64,000 bases of DNA. Source: CALOCN01 sp942491735 (GTDB taxonomy: Bacteria; Eisenbacteria; RBG-16-71-46; JABDJR01). Under the pieces are notes generated by a model, which saw nothing but the letters and a program-made list of their open reading frames with translations, was not told the origin of the DNA and made no database searches. The stretch lies in the NCBI GenBank assembly GCA_942491735.1, contig CALOCN010000014.1, positions 2,914,001 through 2,978,000 of the forward strand, given 5' to 3'. The position numbers were made by a program, and so were the translations under genes. Of this stretch, positions 34,262 through 43,873 are shown in pieces. How positions within the stretch are numbered: the stretch's first letter is position 1; every line of letters starts with the position of its first letter.

Positions 34262-36625
34262 CTACTTCAGGCTGATGGTTACCTTGTCGATCTTGCCCGT
34301 GAACTCGGTCCTGCCCTGCTCGTAGTGCTCGGACACCGCGGTTTCCGGATCCCTGCCGACGCCGGCCGTTTCATCCGCCGAGAAGATGGCGAACTGGGTC
34401 TGGGGGACCTTCACCGAGCCCACCTCGGCACCACCGACAAACAGCGTCGCCGTACCACCCGCACCCAGCTTCTTGCCCCCGTTGTAGGCGAACTCGAGCC
34501 GCACCGTCGACTTCCCGGTCGGTAACTCCGTTGACGCCGTAGCCGTCGACTGGAGCAGGCCCAGGTAGTTGTAGGTGAACATCGGCACCCCGTCCTTCAC
34601 GAACAGGCTCCAGCCCCCGAATCGACCGCCCTGGGCCACGATGACCCCGTTGAGCGGCTGATCACCGGATTCGATTTGCGCATCGATGTCGAAGGACGCG
34701 TTCTTGATGTTGATGAAGTCGTTCTCCAGCAGGCCGTGCATCCCCTCGTACAGGGTGAGCGTCTTCCTTCCGAACATCAGGTCCGGACGCCCGGCAAGCT
34801 TCGGGTTGAACAACTCCTCACGACGATCATCGAGGGGGAGGACCTTGTACTTCACCGCCTCGCTCAGGAACACCTCCTGCAGTTTGGCCAGGATGTCCGG
34901 GTGCGTCCCGGCCAGGTCGGTTGACATGCTGAAGTCCTCCGCAACGTGGTACAGCTCCCAGGTGTCCTCCGGGAACCGGTTCTCCACCTTGCCCCACGGC
35001 TTGATATGAACCGTCCCCGCGAACCAGCCGTCGAAGTAGATGCCGCGATTGCCGAACATCTCGAAGTACTGGATCTCGTGACGGCCGGGGGCCTTGGGAT
35101 AGTCCCAGGTGTAGACCATGCTGGTCCCCTCGATGGGTCGCTGGGGTACCCCGTTGACGATCCGGGGCTGGGGCAACCCGACCGCTTCCAGGATGGTCGG
35201 CACCACGTCGATCACATGATGCCACTGCGATCGGATCTTCCCCTTGTCCTTGATCCGGTTCGGCCAGTGCATGACGACCGGGTTTCGGGTTCCGCCGTAG
35301 TTGGAGGCCACCTGCTTGGTCCAGGCAAAGGGAGAGTCGAAACAGACCGCCCAACCCGCGGCCATGTGGGGATACGTGCTGGGGCCACCCCAGTCATCGT
35401 AGTGGTTCATCATGAAGTCAACGTCCGATCCCTTGGGCTCGGCGTTGAAATACGTGCTCTCGTTGTACAGACCGGTCATGCCACCTTCGGCGCTGGTGCC
35501 GTTGTCACCGGAGATGTAGATGACGAGGGTGTTGTCGATTTCCCCCATGTCCCGAATCGCCTGGATCACCCGACCGGTCTCGTGATCCGTCATCTCGAGG
35601 AACGCGGCAAACACTTCCGCCTGGCGGGCAAAGAGTTTCTGCTCGGTGGGAGTGAGGCTTGACCAGTCCTTGATGTCCTCCGGCTTGGCGGCCAGCTTGG
35701 TGTCGGCGGGAATCACTCCAAGCGCCTTCTGCTGTTCGTAGATGCGCTCGCGGATCACGTCCCATCCCTCGTCGAACTTCCCTTTCCACTTCTCGATGTA
35801 GGACTCGGGGACATGATGCGGGGCATGCACGGCACCCGGGGCAAAGTAGACAAAGAAGGGTCTGTCCGGGGTCAGCGACTGCTGGAACCGCATCCAGTTG
35901 ATGGCCTTGTCGGCCATGTCGTTCATGAAGTGGTAGTCCGGGTCGTTCGGGGCTTCCACCTGATTCAGGTTGTGGTAGATGGCCGGCGCCCATTGGTTGG
36001 TTTCGCCTCCGAGAAATCCGTAGAACTCATCGAACCCCTGATAGTTGGGCCAACGGGTGAACGGACCCGACGGGCTGATCTCCCACACCGCGGTCTCGTG
36101 CCACTTGCCGAACGCGGCCGTACTGTAGCCGTTGAGCCTGAGGATCTCGCCGATACTGGCCACGTCATTGGGAAGCATGCCGGTCGCTCCCGGAAACGAG
36201 GTAGCCACCTCGGTGATCTTGGCCTGATTCGCGGAGTGGTGGTTTCGCCCCGTCTTGAGCGCCTGCCGCGTCGGCGAGCACAGTGCGGTCGTATGGAACT
36301 GGTTGTACATCAGACCCTCACGGGCCAACTGGTCCATGTTCGGGGTCTGCAGGACGCTGCCGGTGGCGCTGGTTCCGCCGAACCCCAGGTCATCCAACAG
36401 GACGATGACGACATTGGGAGCACCCTCGGGAGCCCTCACCTCGAACACCGGCGGTGCCGTGGCATCGCGCGCATCCAGGGTGGTAATGGGCGGATACCAG
36501 GGGCCCTTGATCGGGAGCTCCGTTCGGTCCACCTGCGCCTTCGGGGCCGCGGGGGCCGCGGCAAGGGCCTGCCCGGTCAACACCAGGGCACCGGCCACAA
36601 GGACAGCGATTGTCCGACGATTCAT
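34262..36625 (-). CDS. Exported arylsulfatase (formylglycine type)
   Basis: A 787-residue sulfatase with a Sec signal (MNRRTIAVLVAGALVLTGQA). The formylglycine motif C116-S-P-T-R120 is intact, with metal Asp pair at 78-79 (LLDDLGFGG) and later ligands in YISGDNGTSAEGG. The long form with ~200 C-terminal residues of a beta-sandwich (GVIVAQGGRFGGWSLFVKDG) is typical of type I arylsulfatases related to Pseudomonas AtsA. It would hydrolyse sulfate esters in the periplasm and would need a formylglycine-generating enzyme (not in this window). Start supported by AAGGAG before ATG 36625. Distinct from the Cys-lacking sulfatase-fold protein at 29354. Confidence 0.95.
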   Translation of the reverse strand: MNRRTIAVLVAGALVLTGQALAAAPAAPKAQVDRTELPIKGPWYPPITTLDARDATAPPVFEVRAPEGAPNVVIVLLDDLGFGGTSATGSVLQTPNMDQLAREGLMYNQFHTTALCSPTRQALKTGRNHHSANQAKITEVATSFPGATGMLPNDVASIGEILRLNGYSTAAFGKWHETAVWEISPSGPFTRWPNYQGFDEFYGFLGGETNQWAPAIYHNLNQVEAPNDPDYHFMNDMADKAINWMRFQQSLTPDRPFFVYFAPGAVHAPHHVPESYIEKWKGKFDEGWDVIRERIYEQQKALGVIPADTKLAAKPEDIKDWSSLTPTEQKLFARQAEVFAAFLEMTDHETGRVIQAIRDMGEIDNTLVIYISGDNGTSAEGGMTGLYNESTYFNAEPKGSDVDFMMNHYDDWGGPSTYPHMAAGWAVCFDSPFAWTKQVASNYGGTRNPVVMHWPNRIKDKGKIRSQWHHVIDVVPTILEAVGLPQPRIVNGVPQRPIEGTSMVYTWDYPKAPGRHEIQYFEMFGNRGIYFDGWFAGTVHIKPWGKVENRFPEDTWELYHVAEDFSMSTDLAGTHPDILAKLQEVFLSEAVKYKVLPLDDRREELFNPKLAGRPDLMFGRKTLTLYEGMHGLLENDFINIKNASFDIDAQIESGDQPLNGVIVAQGGRFGGWSLFVKDGVPMFTYNYLGLLQSTATASTELPTGKSTVRLEFAYNGGKKLGAGGTATLFVGGAEVGSVKVPQTQFAIFSADETAGVGRDPETAVSEHYEQGRTEFTGKIDKVTISLK

Positions 36626-36781
36626 CTCATTCTCCTTCTTTCCGCGAGGTCCATCGACCATCTGATTGGGCTGCAAAAACGAAAGCAGTCAAATATAACC
36701 CTTACCGCTTGGCTGCGGGAGCCACCCGGGCTCACTTATTGCTGACGCCGGCATTTCCGGGAAATGCCACGCGAACGACAC

Positions 36782-36813
36782 AAAAAAAAGAGGGGGTGCC
36801 GAAGCACCCCCTC
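36782..36813 (-). terminator. Rho-independent terminator of the RRM gene
   Basis: A ten-base-pair stem GAGGGGGTGC / GCACCCCCTC with a TTCG tetraloop on the minus strand, followed by eight T. Confidence 0.95.
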
Positions 36814-36843
36814 CTTGAACGATTCAGCTAACGCTGACGCGGG

Positions 36844-37119
36844 CTACCAGCGAGGACGGCCGCGACCGCCGCCACCGTCGCCCTTCGGGCGAGCCTCGTT
36901 CACCTTCAGGCTGCGTCCACCCATCTGGTAGTTGTTCAGGCTGTTGATGGCCTCGTCGGCACCATCTTCCATCTCAACAAAACCAAAACCGCGCGGCGAA
37001 CCGGTCTCGCGGTCGGTGATGAGCGCGACCGAGGTCACGGTCCCATGCTGGGCGAAAAGCCCACGAACTTCGTCTTCGGTCGCACTGAAGGGCAGGTTGC
37101 CCACGTAGATCTTCTGCAT
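36844..37119 (-). CDS. RNA-binding protein with single RRM domain
   Basis: A 91-residue protein, RRM over nearly its whole length: RNP2 KIYVGNLPF at 3-11, RNP1 RGFGFVEM near 43-50, and a Gly/Arg-rich tail (KGDGGGGRGRPRW). This matches the small cold-induced RNA-binding (Rbp) proteins of cyanobacteria and many other bacteria. The family acts on mRNA structure or stability. GGAAGAAG precedes the ATG; a strong terminator follows. Monocistronic. Confidence 0.95.
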   Translation of the reverse strand: MQKIYVGNLPFSATEDEVRGLFAQHGTVTSVALITDRETGSPRGFGFVEMEDGADEAINSLNNYQMGGRSLKVNEARPKGDGGGGRGRPRW

Positions 37120-37515
37120 TCTATCTTCTTCCTTATTGGACGGGCGGTACGTAACACGCTCGCCCTCGTGATCTAGGATCCCCGTCCCCTCTGGGGCGGA
37201 GACGCACGCATGTGCTGGAACGGAACACTAAGGAAATCGGGCGAGCTTCAAAAGGGGGTCGGAAAAAGATCCGGAACACTTCGGAAGGTTCGTCACGTTA
37301 GCCGCTTAGCAGTCCTAGCCGGGACCGTAGCACGCGAACATGCCGATGTCCAACAGTTCGAGGCTAGAACCAGGGGCAACTCCCCAACCACCATCAGGTT
37401 AGGCCCTGCCCTGCCCGCTTCGTCCGGGGATGCCACCGACCCTGGATTGACAATTCCACCCGTTTCCGTTCGGATTGCCGCTGGATTCCCGACACCGACC
37501 CCCCAGGAGGACATC
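37120..37515. other. Divergent intergenic region
   Basis: No gene seen; open frames here are short and lack codon bias. It carries the promoters of the RRM gene (minus) and the beta-barrel gene (plus); I cannot place either with confidence. A small hairpin gtcccctctggggc lies near 37185. Confidence 0.3.
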
Positions 37516-38127
37516 GTGAAACGATTCGTGCTTTCCGGCCTGTTGACCTTGGGCCTTGCCACCCCCGTGGCCGTACTCGCGGGCGGGAGCCCCCGTGCCC
37601 ACGACGGCGGCGTCTTTCTCCGCCTCTCGGGCGGCGTAACCGGCGCCTCGACATCCGCCGATGACGGCAACGACAAGGTGGAACTGACCGGCGGGGGCGG
37701 CGACCTCAACATCGCCATCGGCGGGATCATCGCCAACAACCTGGCCTTGCACGGAACCCTGTGGGGCTGGAGCATCGGCAGCCCCACCCTCAAGCTCAAC
37801 GGGGATGAAGTGGATACCGGCAACTCGTCCATCTCCCTGGGAGCCATCGGTGGGGGCGTCACCTACTACGCGATGCCGATCAACATCTACCTCTCCGGGT
37901 CCGTCGGCCTGGGACGACTCAGGGTTGAGGCCTCCACCGGCGGCCAGGCGCGCAGCGACTCGGGCATCGCCCTTGACGCGACGATCGGCAAGGAGTGGTG
38001 GGTCGGGGACAACTGGGGTCTGGGGCTGGCCTTCGCCTTCACCTACCACAGCATCAAGGACGGCACGGCCGACGCCACGTTCTCCGGACCCAGCTACGGA
38101 CTCCGATTCTCGGCCAGCATGAACTGA
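37516..38127 (+). CDS. Outer-membrane beta-barrel protein
   Basis: A 203-residue protein with a Sec signal (KRFVLSGLLTLGLATPVAVL). The mature part is eight-stranded-barrel-like: alternating hydrophobic residues in GGVFLRLSGGV, NIAIGGIIANNLALHGTL, ITYYAMPINIYLSGSVGLGR-type strands, ending with the aromatic-rich final strand GPSYGLRFSASMN. Size and layout fit OmpW/OprF-N-like small barrels. GTG start supported by CAGGAGG six bases upstream. Convergent with the BamA-like gene, nine bases between stops. Confidence 0.8.
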   Translation: MKRFVLSGLLTLGLATPVAVLAGGSPRAHDGGVFLRLSGGVTGASTSADDGNDKVELTGGGGDLNIAIGGIIANNLALHGTLWGWSIGSPTLKLNGDEVDTGNSSISLGAIGGGVTYYAMPINIYLSGSVGLGRLRVEASTGGQARSDSGIALDATIGKEWWVGDNWGLGLAFAFTYHSIKDGTADATFSGPSYGLRFSASMN

Positions 38128-38136
38128 TCGTTCCCG

Positions 38137-40686
38137 CTAGAACGCGTAACCGAAGGAGAAATAGAGCCGGGTCTCCTCTTCGCTCCAGGCCACGCCGACG
38201 ATGGTGGCGTTCCGCTCCGTGAGCGGCGCCAACCAGAGTCCCGCTCCAAACGAGGTGTGCCACGTATCGGACACATCGTCTTCCACCCACACCCGACCCG
38301 CATCGACCAGCCCCAGGACCCCGAAGGTGTTGGGGAGCAGCAGAAGGAACCGTCCGAGGGTGAGCCGGAGTTCCGCGGTGCCATACAGGGACGACTCGCC
38401 GGCGAAACGATTCTGGGAAAAGCCACGCAGGGACTTGATCCCACCCAGATACGCCGCTTCCTGGAACGGTGGGGACCCAAAGGTCATCTTGCCGCCGGCC
38501 AGGAAGGCAAAGGTCACCGGGCTCAACGGGGTCAGGTAGGTGGAGGCCTCTCCGTGGACCTCGGCAAAGTCGCCCCGTTCCAGGCTGAACGCTTCCGGGT
38601 AGTAGCTACCGACCGCGTTCAGCAGGATTCCCCGGGTGGGCGCTCCAGCCTGATCACGGGTATCGATCTCGACCCCACCCCCCACCCCCACCATGGTGAA
38701 TCCGTCCGCGGACCCGTAGGGCTGGGCCTGTCCGATGAGGCGGGTGCTGTCGAGTTCCGTCGTGTAGTAGCGGAAGGCGGCTCCCAGGTCCAGGGACAGG
38801 GACTGGGATAGCGCCCACCGATAGCTCGGTTGCACACGGAACGTGGTCTGTTCCATGCGGTAGAACTCCGTGTCCTCCGGCGCCTCGGTGTCGTTTCCGA
38901 ACCCATGGAAGTTCACGCTTTCGATTCCGGACACGTAGACCAGGAGCGAGGATCGATTGTCGGAGTTTTCCTCCATGTTCTCGACCTCGAAGCTCACCCG
39001 ACCCGTGGCCTGGATGGTCGAGGCGGCGAACTCCAGGTCGATGCGTCGGTCAAAGGGCCGCTTGCGGAATCCATACCGGGTGTTCACCATTCCCACACCG
39101 ACGAGCAGCCCGAAGTCGGGGGAAAACCCCCCCGCGCCGCGCACGAAGGTGCGACTCCCCCAGTCGCGTGGGGTCAGGTACGGATCCGATCCCTCGGGAA
39201 GCACGTAGGGTTTGGTGATCGTACGGATGTCTCCGGATACCATCGCGTCCCCCCCGCGCGTGTCGTAGAGCCGCGTGTTCCCGGCCCGGGAGCGATCCTC
39301 GATCTCCTTGGCCCCGTCGCCGTCGAGGAGACGCAGCGTGATATTGGGGTCCCCCTTCCCTTCCACGATCACCACGTCGTCCCCACCGTAGAGATGGATA
39401 CGGAGATCCCGGGTCTCCTTCTCGTGGAAACGGCGGTTGAGCAGGGTTTCCCCGTTGGCGTAGACGGCCACGGTCAGCTCCGCATTGTCCTCGCGGTCGA
39501 CCCGGACTTCCTCGGCGGCATCCGAGAGGTGAAGGTCCACCTCCCGGGCCAGGTGCCGATAGAACGCGTCGGCAGCCGCAGGGAGATCATTGCGGCGTTC
39601 CCGGAGATCCCGCAGGAGTCGATCCCCTTCCAGCATGCGATGCTCGGCCGGCAGTTGCGCTACCGCTTCCTCGAGCACCGCATCGGTGAGCTCCGCCTGG
39701 ACCTCGCGCGCAACCGCTTGCCATCGATCGCGCTCCAACCCGACCAGCAACCGCCGATCCAGGTCGCGTCCATTGAAGGTGGCGCCCGCCATGCCGGAGA
39801 AGCCTCCGCCGAACTTGGTCAGTTGCGGTGCCGCTTCCCGGGCTACGCCCAGCATGAGGCCGTCGTAGCGCGAGAAGGCCTGGTCCCGATCCTCGGGAAT
39901 GGGGCGCCACTTGGCGGGGGATCCCGTCCCGACGTTGGCCCATCGCCACTGCCCCCGATGGCGGTCCCAGTCCCCGATCAGGATGTCGATCAACCGTGCG
40001 GCAAGGTACTCCCGCACCTCGACCCGTTGCATCGGGTCCGAACGGCGGAGCTCGAACAGCTCCACCGAGCTCACCACGGATGTCGCTCCGGCAAACCCGG
40101 GCGAGTCGCCCGGGCCCTCGTTGGGCCACTCCTCGATCATCCCCAACTTGCCGCGGAACTGTTCCCGGAACTCACCCAGGGCCGGATCGTCGGGAAGGAT
40201 GACCAGGCGGGGTTTGGAGTGGAGGACACCCACCGCGTCCAGCAACACCGGAACCACCACGTGGGCCGTCGGCAGGGCCGCGCTGATCTGATCCTGGAAC
40301 AGGGCATCCACGTAGGTGTCGCGCAGGTTCTGGGGCAGGGTCTCGGAGGGGTCCTTGTCCAGGGCGCGGAAGGTGTAGGGACGGCCGTCCCCTCCCGTGA
40401 ACCGCAACGCCACCGTCTGTTTCCCGCCCCCCGTCCCGGTCGGGGTCAGTCCCCCGCCAAAGGACTGGAGGTCGAGCACCTCCGCGGTCACCGGGGTGGT
40501 CCAGAGACTCCGATAGCTGGTGCCGAAGAGGAATCGGTGCCACCAACCCGCGGCATAGCGGGGTCCCGGGACGGCCGTGCCTTCGACGTCACCCGGCGCC
40601 GGCACCTGGGCCCACGTCGTCGCGCCAACCCCGGAAAGCAGAAACCAGGCAAGGAACACCGCAGGAACCGATCGAGCCAGGAACAT
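38137..40686 (-). CDS. BamA/D15-like outer-membrane barrel with kinase-like N-terminal region
   Basis: An 849-residue exported protein. The C-terminal ~350 residues are a surface-antigen D15/BamA-type barrel, including the L6-like LRGFSQNRFAGESSLYGTAE and an aromatic terminal strand YFSFGYAF. The N-terminal ~330 residues contain LIGDWDRHRGQWRW and WRPIPEDRDQAFSRYDG, spaced like the catalytic and metal Asp of CotH/PI-kinase-like folds. A short beta-helical section (GGDDVVIVEGKG) follows. This combination occurs in Bacteroidetes-type proteins of unknown function. The GTG at 40689 is adjacent; ATG 40686 is preferred. Confidence 0.82.
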   Translation of the reverse strand: MFLARSVPAVFLAWFLLSGVGATTWAQVPAPGDVEGTAVPGPRYAAGWWHRFLFGTSYRSLWTTPVTAEVLDLQSFGGGLTPTGTGGGKQTVALRFTGGDGRPYTFRALDKDPSETLPQNLRDTYVDALFQDQISAALPTAHVVVPVLLDAVGVLHSKPRLVILPDDPALGEFREQFRGKLGMIEEWPNEGPGDSPGFAGATSVVSSVELFELRRSDPMQRVEVREYLAARLIDILIGDWDRHRGQWRWANVGTGSPAKWRPIPEDRDQAFSRYDGLMLGVAREAAPQLTKFGGGFSGMAGATFNGRDLDRRLLVGLERDRWQAVAREVQAELTDAVLEEAVAQLPAEHRMLEGDRLLRDLRERRNDLPAAADAFYRHLAREVDLHLSDAAEEVRVDREDNAELTVAVYANGETLLNRRFHEKETRDLRIHLYGGDDVVIVEGKGDPNITLRLLDGDGAKEIEDRSRAGNTRLYDTRGGDAMVSGDIRTITKPYVLPEGSDPYLTPRDWGSRTFVRGAGGFSPDFGLLVGVGMVNTRYGFRKRPFDRRIDLEFAASTIQATGRVSFEVENMEENSDNRSSLLVYVSGIESVNFHGFGNDTEAPEDTEFYRMEQTTFRVQPSYRWALSQSLSLDLGAAFRYYTTELDSTRLIGQAQPYGSADGFTMVGVGGGVEIDTRDQAGAPTRGILLNAVGSYYPEAFSLERGDFAEVHGEASTYLTPLSPVTFAFLAGGKMTFGSPPFQEAAYLGGIKSLRGFSQNRFAGESSLYGTAELRLTLGRFLLLLPNTFGVLGLVDAGRVWVEDDVSDTWHTSFGAGLWLAPLTERNATIVGVAWSEEETRLYFSFGYAF

Positions 40687-40811
40687 CACACCGCCTTTTC
40701 CGGATACGGGACCGCAGGCACGAATACCGCGGAGCGCAGGGTACCAGAACGGCCGGAGGATACGCTCCCCCGGCCGCTCCGGATGTTCAGGAACCCGCGG
40801 ATCCAGCGGGG

Positions 40812-43718
40812 TCAGCTCTTCTTGAGCAACTCCAACTGATACCCGGCCTCGAACGCGGTGCGGATCCGCGCATCGCAGTCGATGAGGTGGGCCTTGGTAT
40901 ACCCGTCGAGGGTCGCTCCGTGCTCCAGCGCGCCGTCGATCTTGGCATCGAGTTCAAGGAGCACCATCCGGGCCACCGCGCTGGCATCGGCCGGCATGCC
41001 GTCCTCGGGGGTGAAGGCCACCTCGATGAGGCGGTCCAGCCACATGCGCTGGACACCCCGGCGGGGCGTACTCACGTTGCTGCCGTTGCGATAGCCGGCC
41101 GGCTGCACGACCTCGGTCCAGATCGCCGAGTTGAGCGTCTCGAACATCTCGATCATGGAGAATGCGTCCGGGGCATACATTTCCGCCTCGAGCATGCGGC
41201 TCAAGGTCAACGGATGGGTCACCCGTCGCAGCACCGGCGCCTGCATGGCGAGGATCCGCGTGTGCAGCGGGTAGTCGAGACGGTTCGACATGCCGCTTCC
41301 CCAGTGTCCCCAGCGGTTGGGCTCCAGATGCTCGAGGTAGCCGATCTCCACCGGAAGCGGATTCTCCGAGAAGATGCTTCCGGCCAGGAACTGGATGGCC
41401 TCACGCTGTTTGGCCGGCTCGATCATGACCATGGGCGCCCCGGCTCCGGGATCCCCCTTGTGGGCCCGTGAGGTCTGCATGCCCCCCACGTAGCGGGAGA
41501 TGTAGTTCATGGAACCGTAGTAGTGCCCAAGCAGGGTGTTCATGCCGATGGTCAGGTTGGACCAGGAGTCCCCGTCCGCCACCATGCGATCCTCGAGCCC
41601 CTCGAAGAGCGAGGTCACGTACTCGGTGCGATCCATGGCCCAGGCCAGCGGGTTTCCGCTGAGATCCCCGGTATTGACGAACGGATCCACCGAACCGGGC
41701 AGGTACCACTCCTCGTCCGTGCCGTAGGGATGCATGGGATCCGCGGCTTCCGAGGCGATGGCCGCCAACTGCTTCATCTCGTCCTTGGGGTGACGCACGC
41801 CCTTGAACTCGCTGTAGCCGTAGCGGATGGCCCAGACGTCATAGGTCCCCACGGTCGGCGTGTAGTAGTAACCCTGGGTCGCCGCATCCCGGCTCACGTT
41901 GATGTTCGGGTACTCCATCACCGAGGCATAGAGGCCGTTCTCGGCCACGTACTCCTTGTCGTGGAGCAGTTCGAACGGCACCGAGTTCGAGGAGCGGAAG
42001 TTGTGGCGCAGACCGAGGGTGTGCCCCACCTCGTGGGCGGTCACCCAGACCAGGGCCTCGCCTACGAACTCGATCGGGAGCGGCTTGCCCGGCTCCAGAT
42101 CCCCACGATGCATGAGCGCTGCCTGCAGGAACGCGCCGGCCATGGGCAGGCTGTGGGCGGCGGAGCAGGTCTTCGAGGCCATCTCGGGCCCGCCGATCTC
42201 GAAGGCCCGGTTGTACTGGAGCCGGTCCCCTTCCAGCATGTAGTCGAACGGGTCCATGTCCTCGAACCCGATCCCCGGTGTGACCAGACGCTGGTGGTTG
42301 TTGCGGAATCCGACCACCATGTTGGCCTCGAACAGGATGTCCGCGTCGAGGATCTCCCCGGTGCGGGGGTCGGTGCGCGACGGTCCGATCGCCCCGAAGC
42401 TCGCCTGGTGCGAGGTGATCCAGCGCAGGGTGCTGTAGCGCACGTCCTCGGCGGACCACTCCGGATCGTCCGGCTGTTCCTTGGCGATGATCGCGTTCTT
42501 GAAGCCTGCCGCCTCGAACGCCTTCTGCCAGACCTCGACGCCCTTCTTCAGGTAGGGACGGTACTCCACCGGAACGGTGTTCTCGATGTAGTAGACGATG
42601 GGCTCCACCGGCTCGGAGAGTTCCTGGTTGGGATACTTCTTCTCCAGCCGCCAGCGGTTGGTATAACGCACCCACCAGTCCTTCTGCCGGTCCAGGGAGT
42701 AGTCCTTGTGCACGCTGAGGAAGTAGCCCACCCGGTCGTCCGCGTAGCGCGGGGTCATGGGATCCTTGGGCAGCTCGGAGAAGCTGTGGTGCACACCCAC
42801 CGTGACGTAGCGGGAGTCGATGACCGAGGCCAGCCCGGGGTCCTTGGAGGTCTTGAAGGTGAGGTGGGTGTTGAACTCGGCGTTCTTGGGATACACGCTC
42901 ACCCGCTCGACGTAGGACCGGTCCCCGTCGAGACCGTAACCACTCTTGAGCCGGTCGTTGAGCATCTCGCCCAGGTTCACCAGGTCGGACAGGAGAAGCG
43001 GGGTGAACTCGACGACCACGCTGACCACCGGCTTCTCTTCTTCCTCGACCACTTCCTCGACCGCCTCGGCGGTGTCTTCCGCGTCGGTATCGCTCTCCGC
43101 TTCGGCAACCTCGACTTCGTCCCCTGTCTCGGCGGACTCGCCCTCCTCGGCCTTCTCGTCGGACGCCTCGGCCTTGTCGTCGTCCTTGGACTCGTCCTTC
43201 TTCTCCTCGGCCGGCGGCTCGGGAACCACCCCGACCTCATCCCCCTCGTGGCGCTCGCTGAGCACCGGGAAACTGGCCAGGATGGAGTTCCCATGGGACA
43301 GGTTGACCGCGTTCGCTTCGGGTGAGCCTTCCGGGGCTCGGAAACGATGGTTCACCTGGACGAAGTGGATCCGGTCCCCCCGGCGCTCGAATTTGACCAG
43401 GAGTCCGTCAAAGATGTTGGTGGGCATCCCCCCGAGGATCCCGTAGGCACCGATGCCCTGGGACAGGGAGGAGACGAGGAGCATCTCCTCGCCCAGGCGG
43501 TCCACCGGGATTTCCAGGTAGACCTTGTCGCGTACCCGGTACAGGTCGAGAAAACCGCTGAGGTGTTCGCTGTCCTTGGTCACTTCACCGAAGTGCTTGA
43601 ACGGGGAGTCGGGTTTCGCCGGACCGGCGCTGATGGGACCCGCGGGGAGAGCCGCGAGAATGCCTACCAGGATGGCCGCCATGGCCGCCGTCCACAGGAA
43701 TCGGGTGGGTCGTCGCAT
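40812..43718 (-). CDS. Exported zinc-dependent metalloprotease (DUF5117/DUF4953 type)
   Basis: A 968-residue protein with a Sec signal (LWTAAMAAILVGILAALPAG). A DUF5117-like N-terminal domain is followed by an extremely acidic, Glu/Asp/Ala-rich linker at about 170-235. The catalytic domain carries HEVGHTLGLRHNF at 562-574 (HExxHxxGxxH) with a Met-turn candidate in ASVMEYPNI. This is the metzincin-like protease common in Bacteroidetes and Gemmatimonadetes. The acidic linker is probably exported and unstructured. Start ATG with GGAGA upstream; a longer open frame before it has no signal. Confidence 0.92.
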   Translation of the reverse strand: MRRPTRFLWTAAMAAILVGILAALPAGPISAGPAKPDSPFKHFGEVTKDSEHLSGFLDLYRVRDKVYLEIPVDRLGEEMLLVSSLSQGIGAYGILGGMPTNIFDGLLVKFERRGDRIHFVQVNHRFRAPEGSPEANAVNLSHGNSILASFPVLSERHEGDEVGVVPEPPAEEKKDESKDDDKAEASDEKAEEGESAETGDEVEVAEAESDTDAEDTAEAVEEVVEEEEKPVVSVVVEFTPLLLSDLVNLGEMLNDRLKSGYGLDGDRSYVERVSVYPKNAEFNTHLTFKTSKDPGLASVIDSRYVTVGVHHSFSELPKDPMTPRYADDRVGYFLSVHKDYSLDRQKDWWVRYTNRWRLEKKYPNQELSEPVEPIVYYIENTVPVEYRPYLKKGVEVWQKAFEAAGFKNAIIAKEQPDDPEWSAEDVRYSTLRWITSHQASFGAIGPSRTDPRTGEILDADILFEANMVVGFRNNHQRLVTPGIGFEDMDPFDYMLEGDRLQYNRAFEIGGPEMASKTCSAAHSLPMAGAFLQAALMHRGDLEPGKPLPIEFVGEALVWVTAHEVGHTLGLRHNFRSSNSVPFELLHDKEYVAENGLYASVMEYPNINVSRDAATQGYYYTPTVGTYDVWAIRYGYSEFKGVRHPKDEMKQLAAIASEAADPMHPYGTDEEWYLPGSVDPFVNTGDLSGNPLAWAMDRTEYVTSLFEGLEDRMVADGDSWSNLTIGMNTLLGHYYGSMNYISRYVGGMQTSRAHKGDPGAGAPMVMIEPAKQREAIQFLAGSIFSENPLPVEIGYLEHLEPNRWGHWGSGMSNRLDYPLHTRILAMQAPVLRRVTHPLTLSRMLEAEMYAPDAFSMIEMFETLNSAIWTEVVQPAGYRNGSNVSTPRRGVQRMWLDRLIEVAFTPEDGMPADASAVARMVLLELDAKIDGALEHGATLDGYTKAHLIDCDARIRTAFEAGYQLELLKKS

Positions 43719-43873
43719 GATCGTCTCCAGTTGAGGGAATGAAGCCAGGGTTGTCTTGAGGTGCGGAGGGCTGTCTGTTGGCTTCGAGGCAGAACGACGG
43801 CGCGAGGGGACACGCTTCGGGGGTCGATTCTGCCAGCTTTTGGGGCCGATTTCCACTATCCGCGGATCGGATC

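Noticed and set aside
41523..43325. 600-codon open frame antisense to the zinc metalloprotease
   Set aside because: Same cause; the minus strand encodes a protease with intact HEVGH motif.
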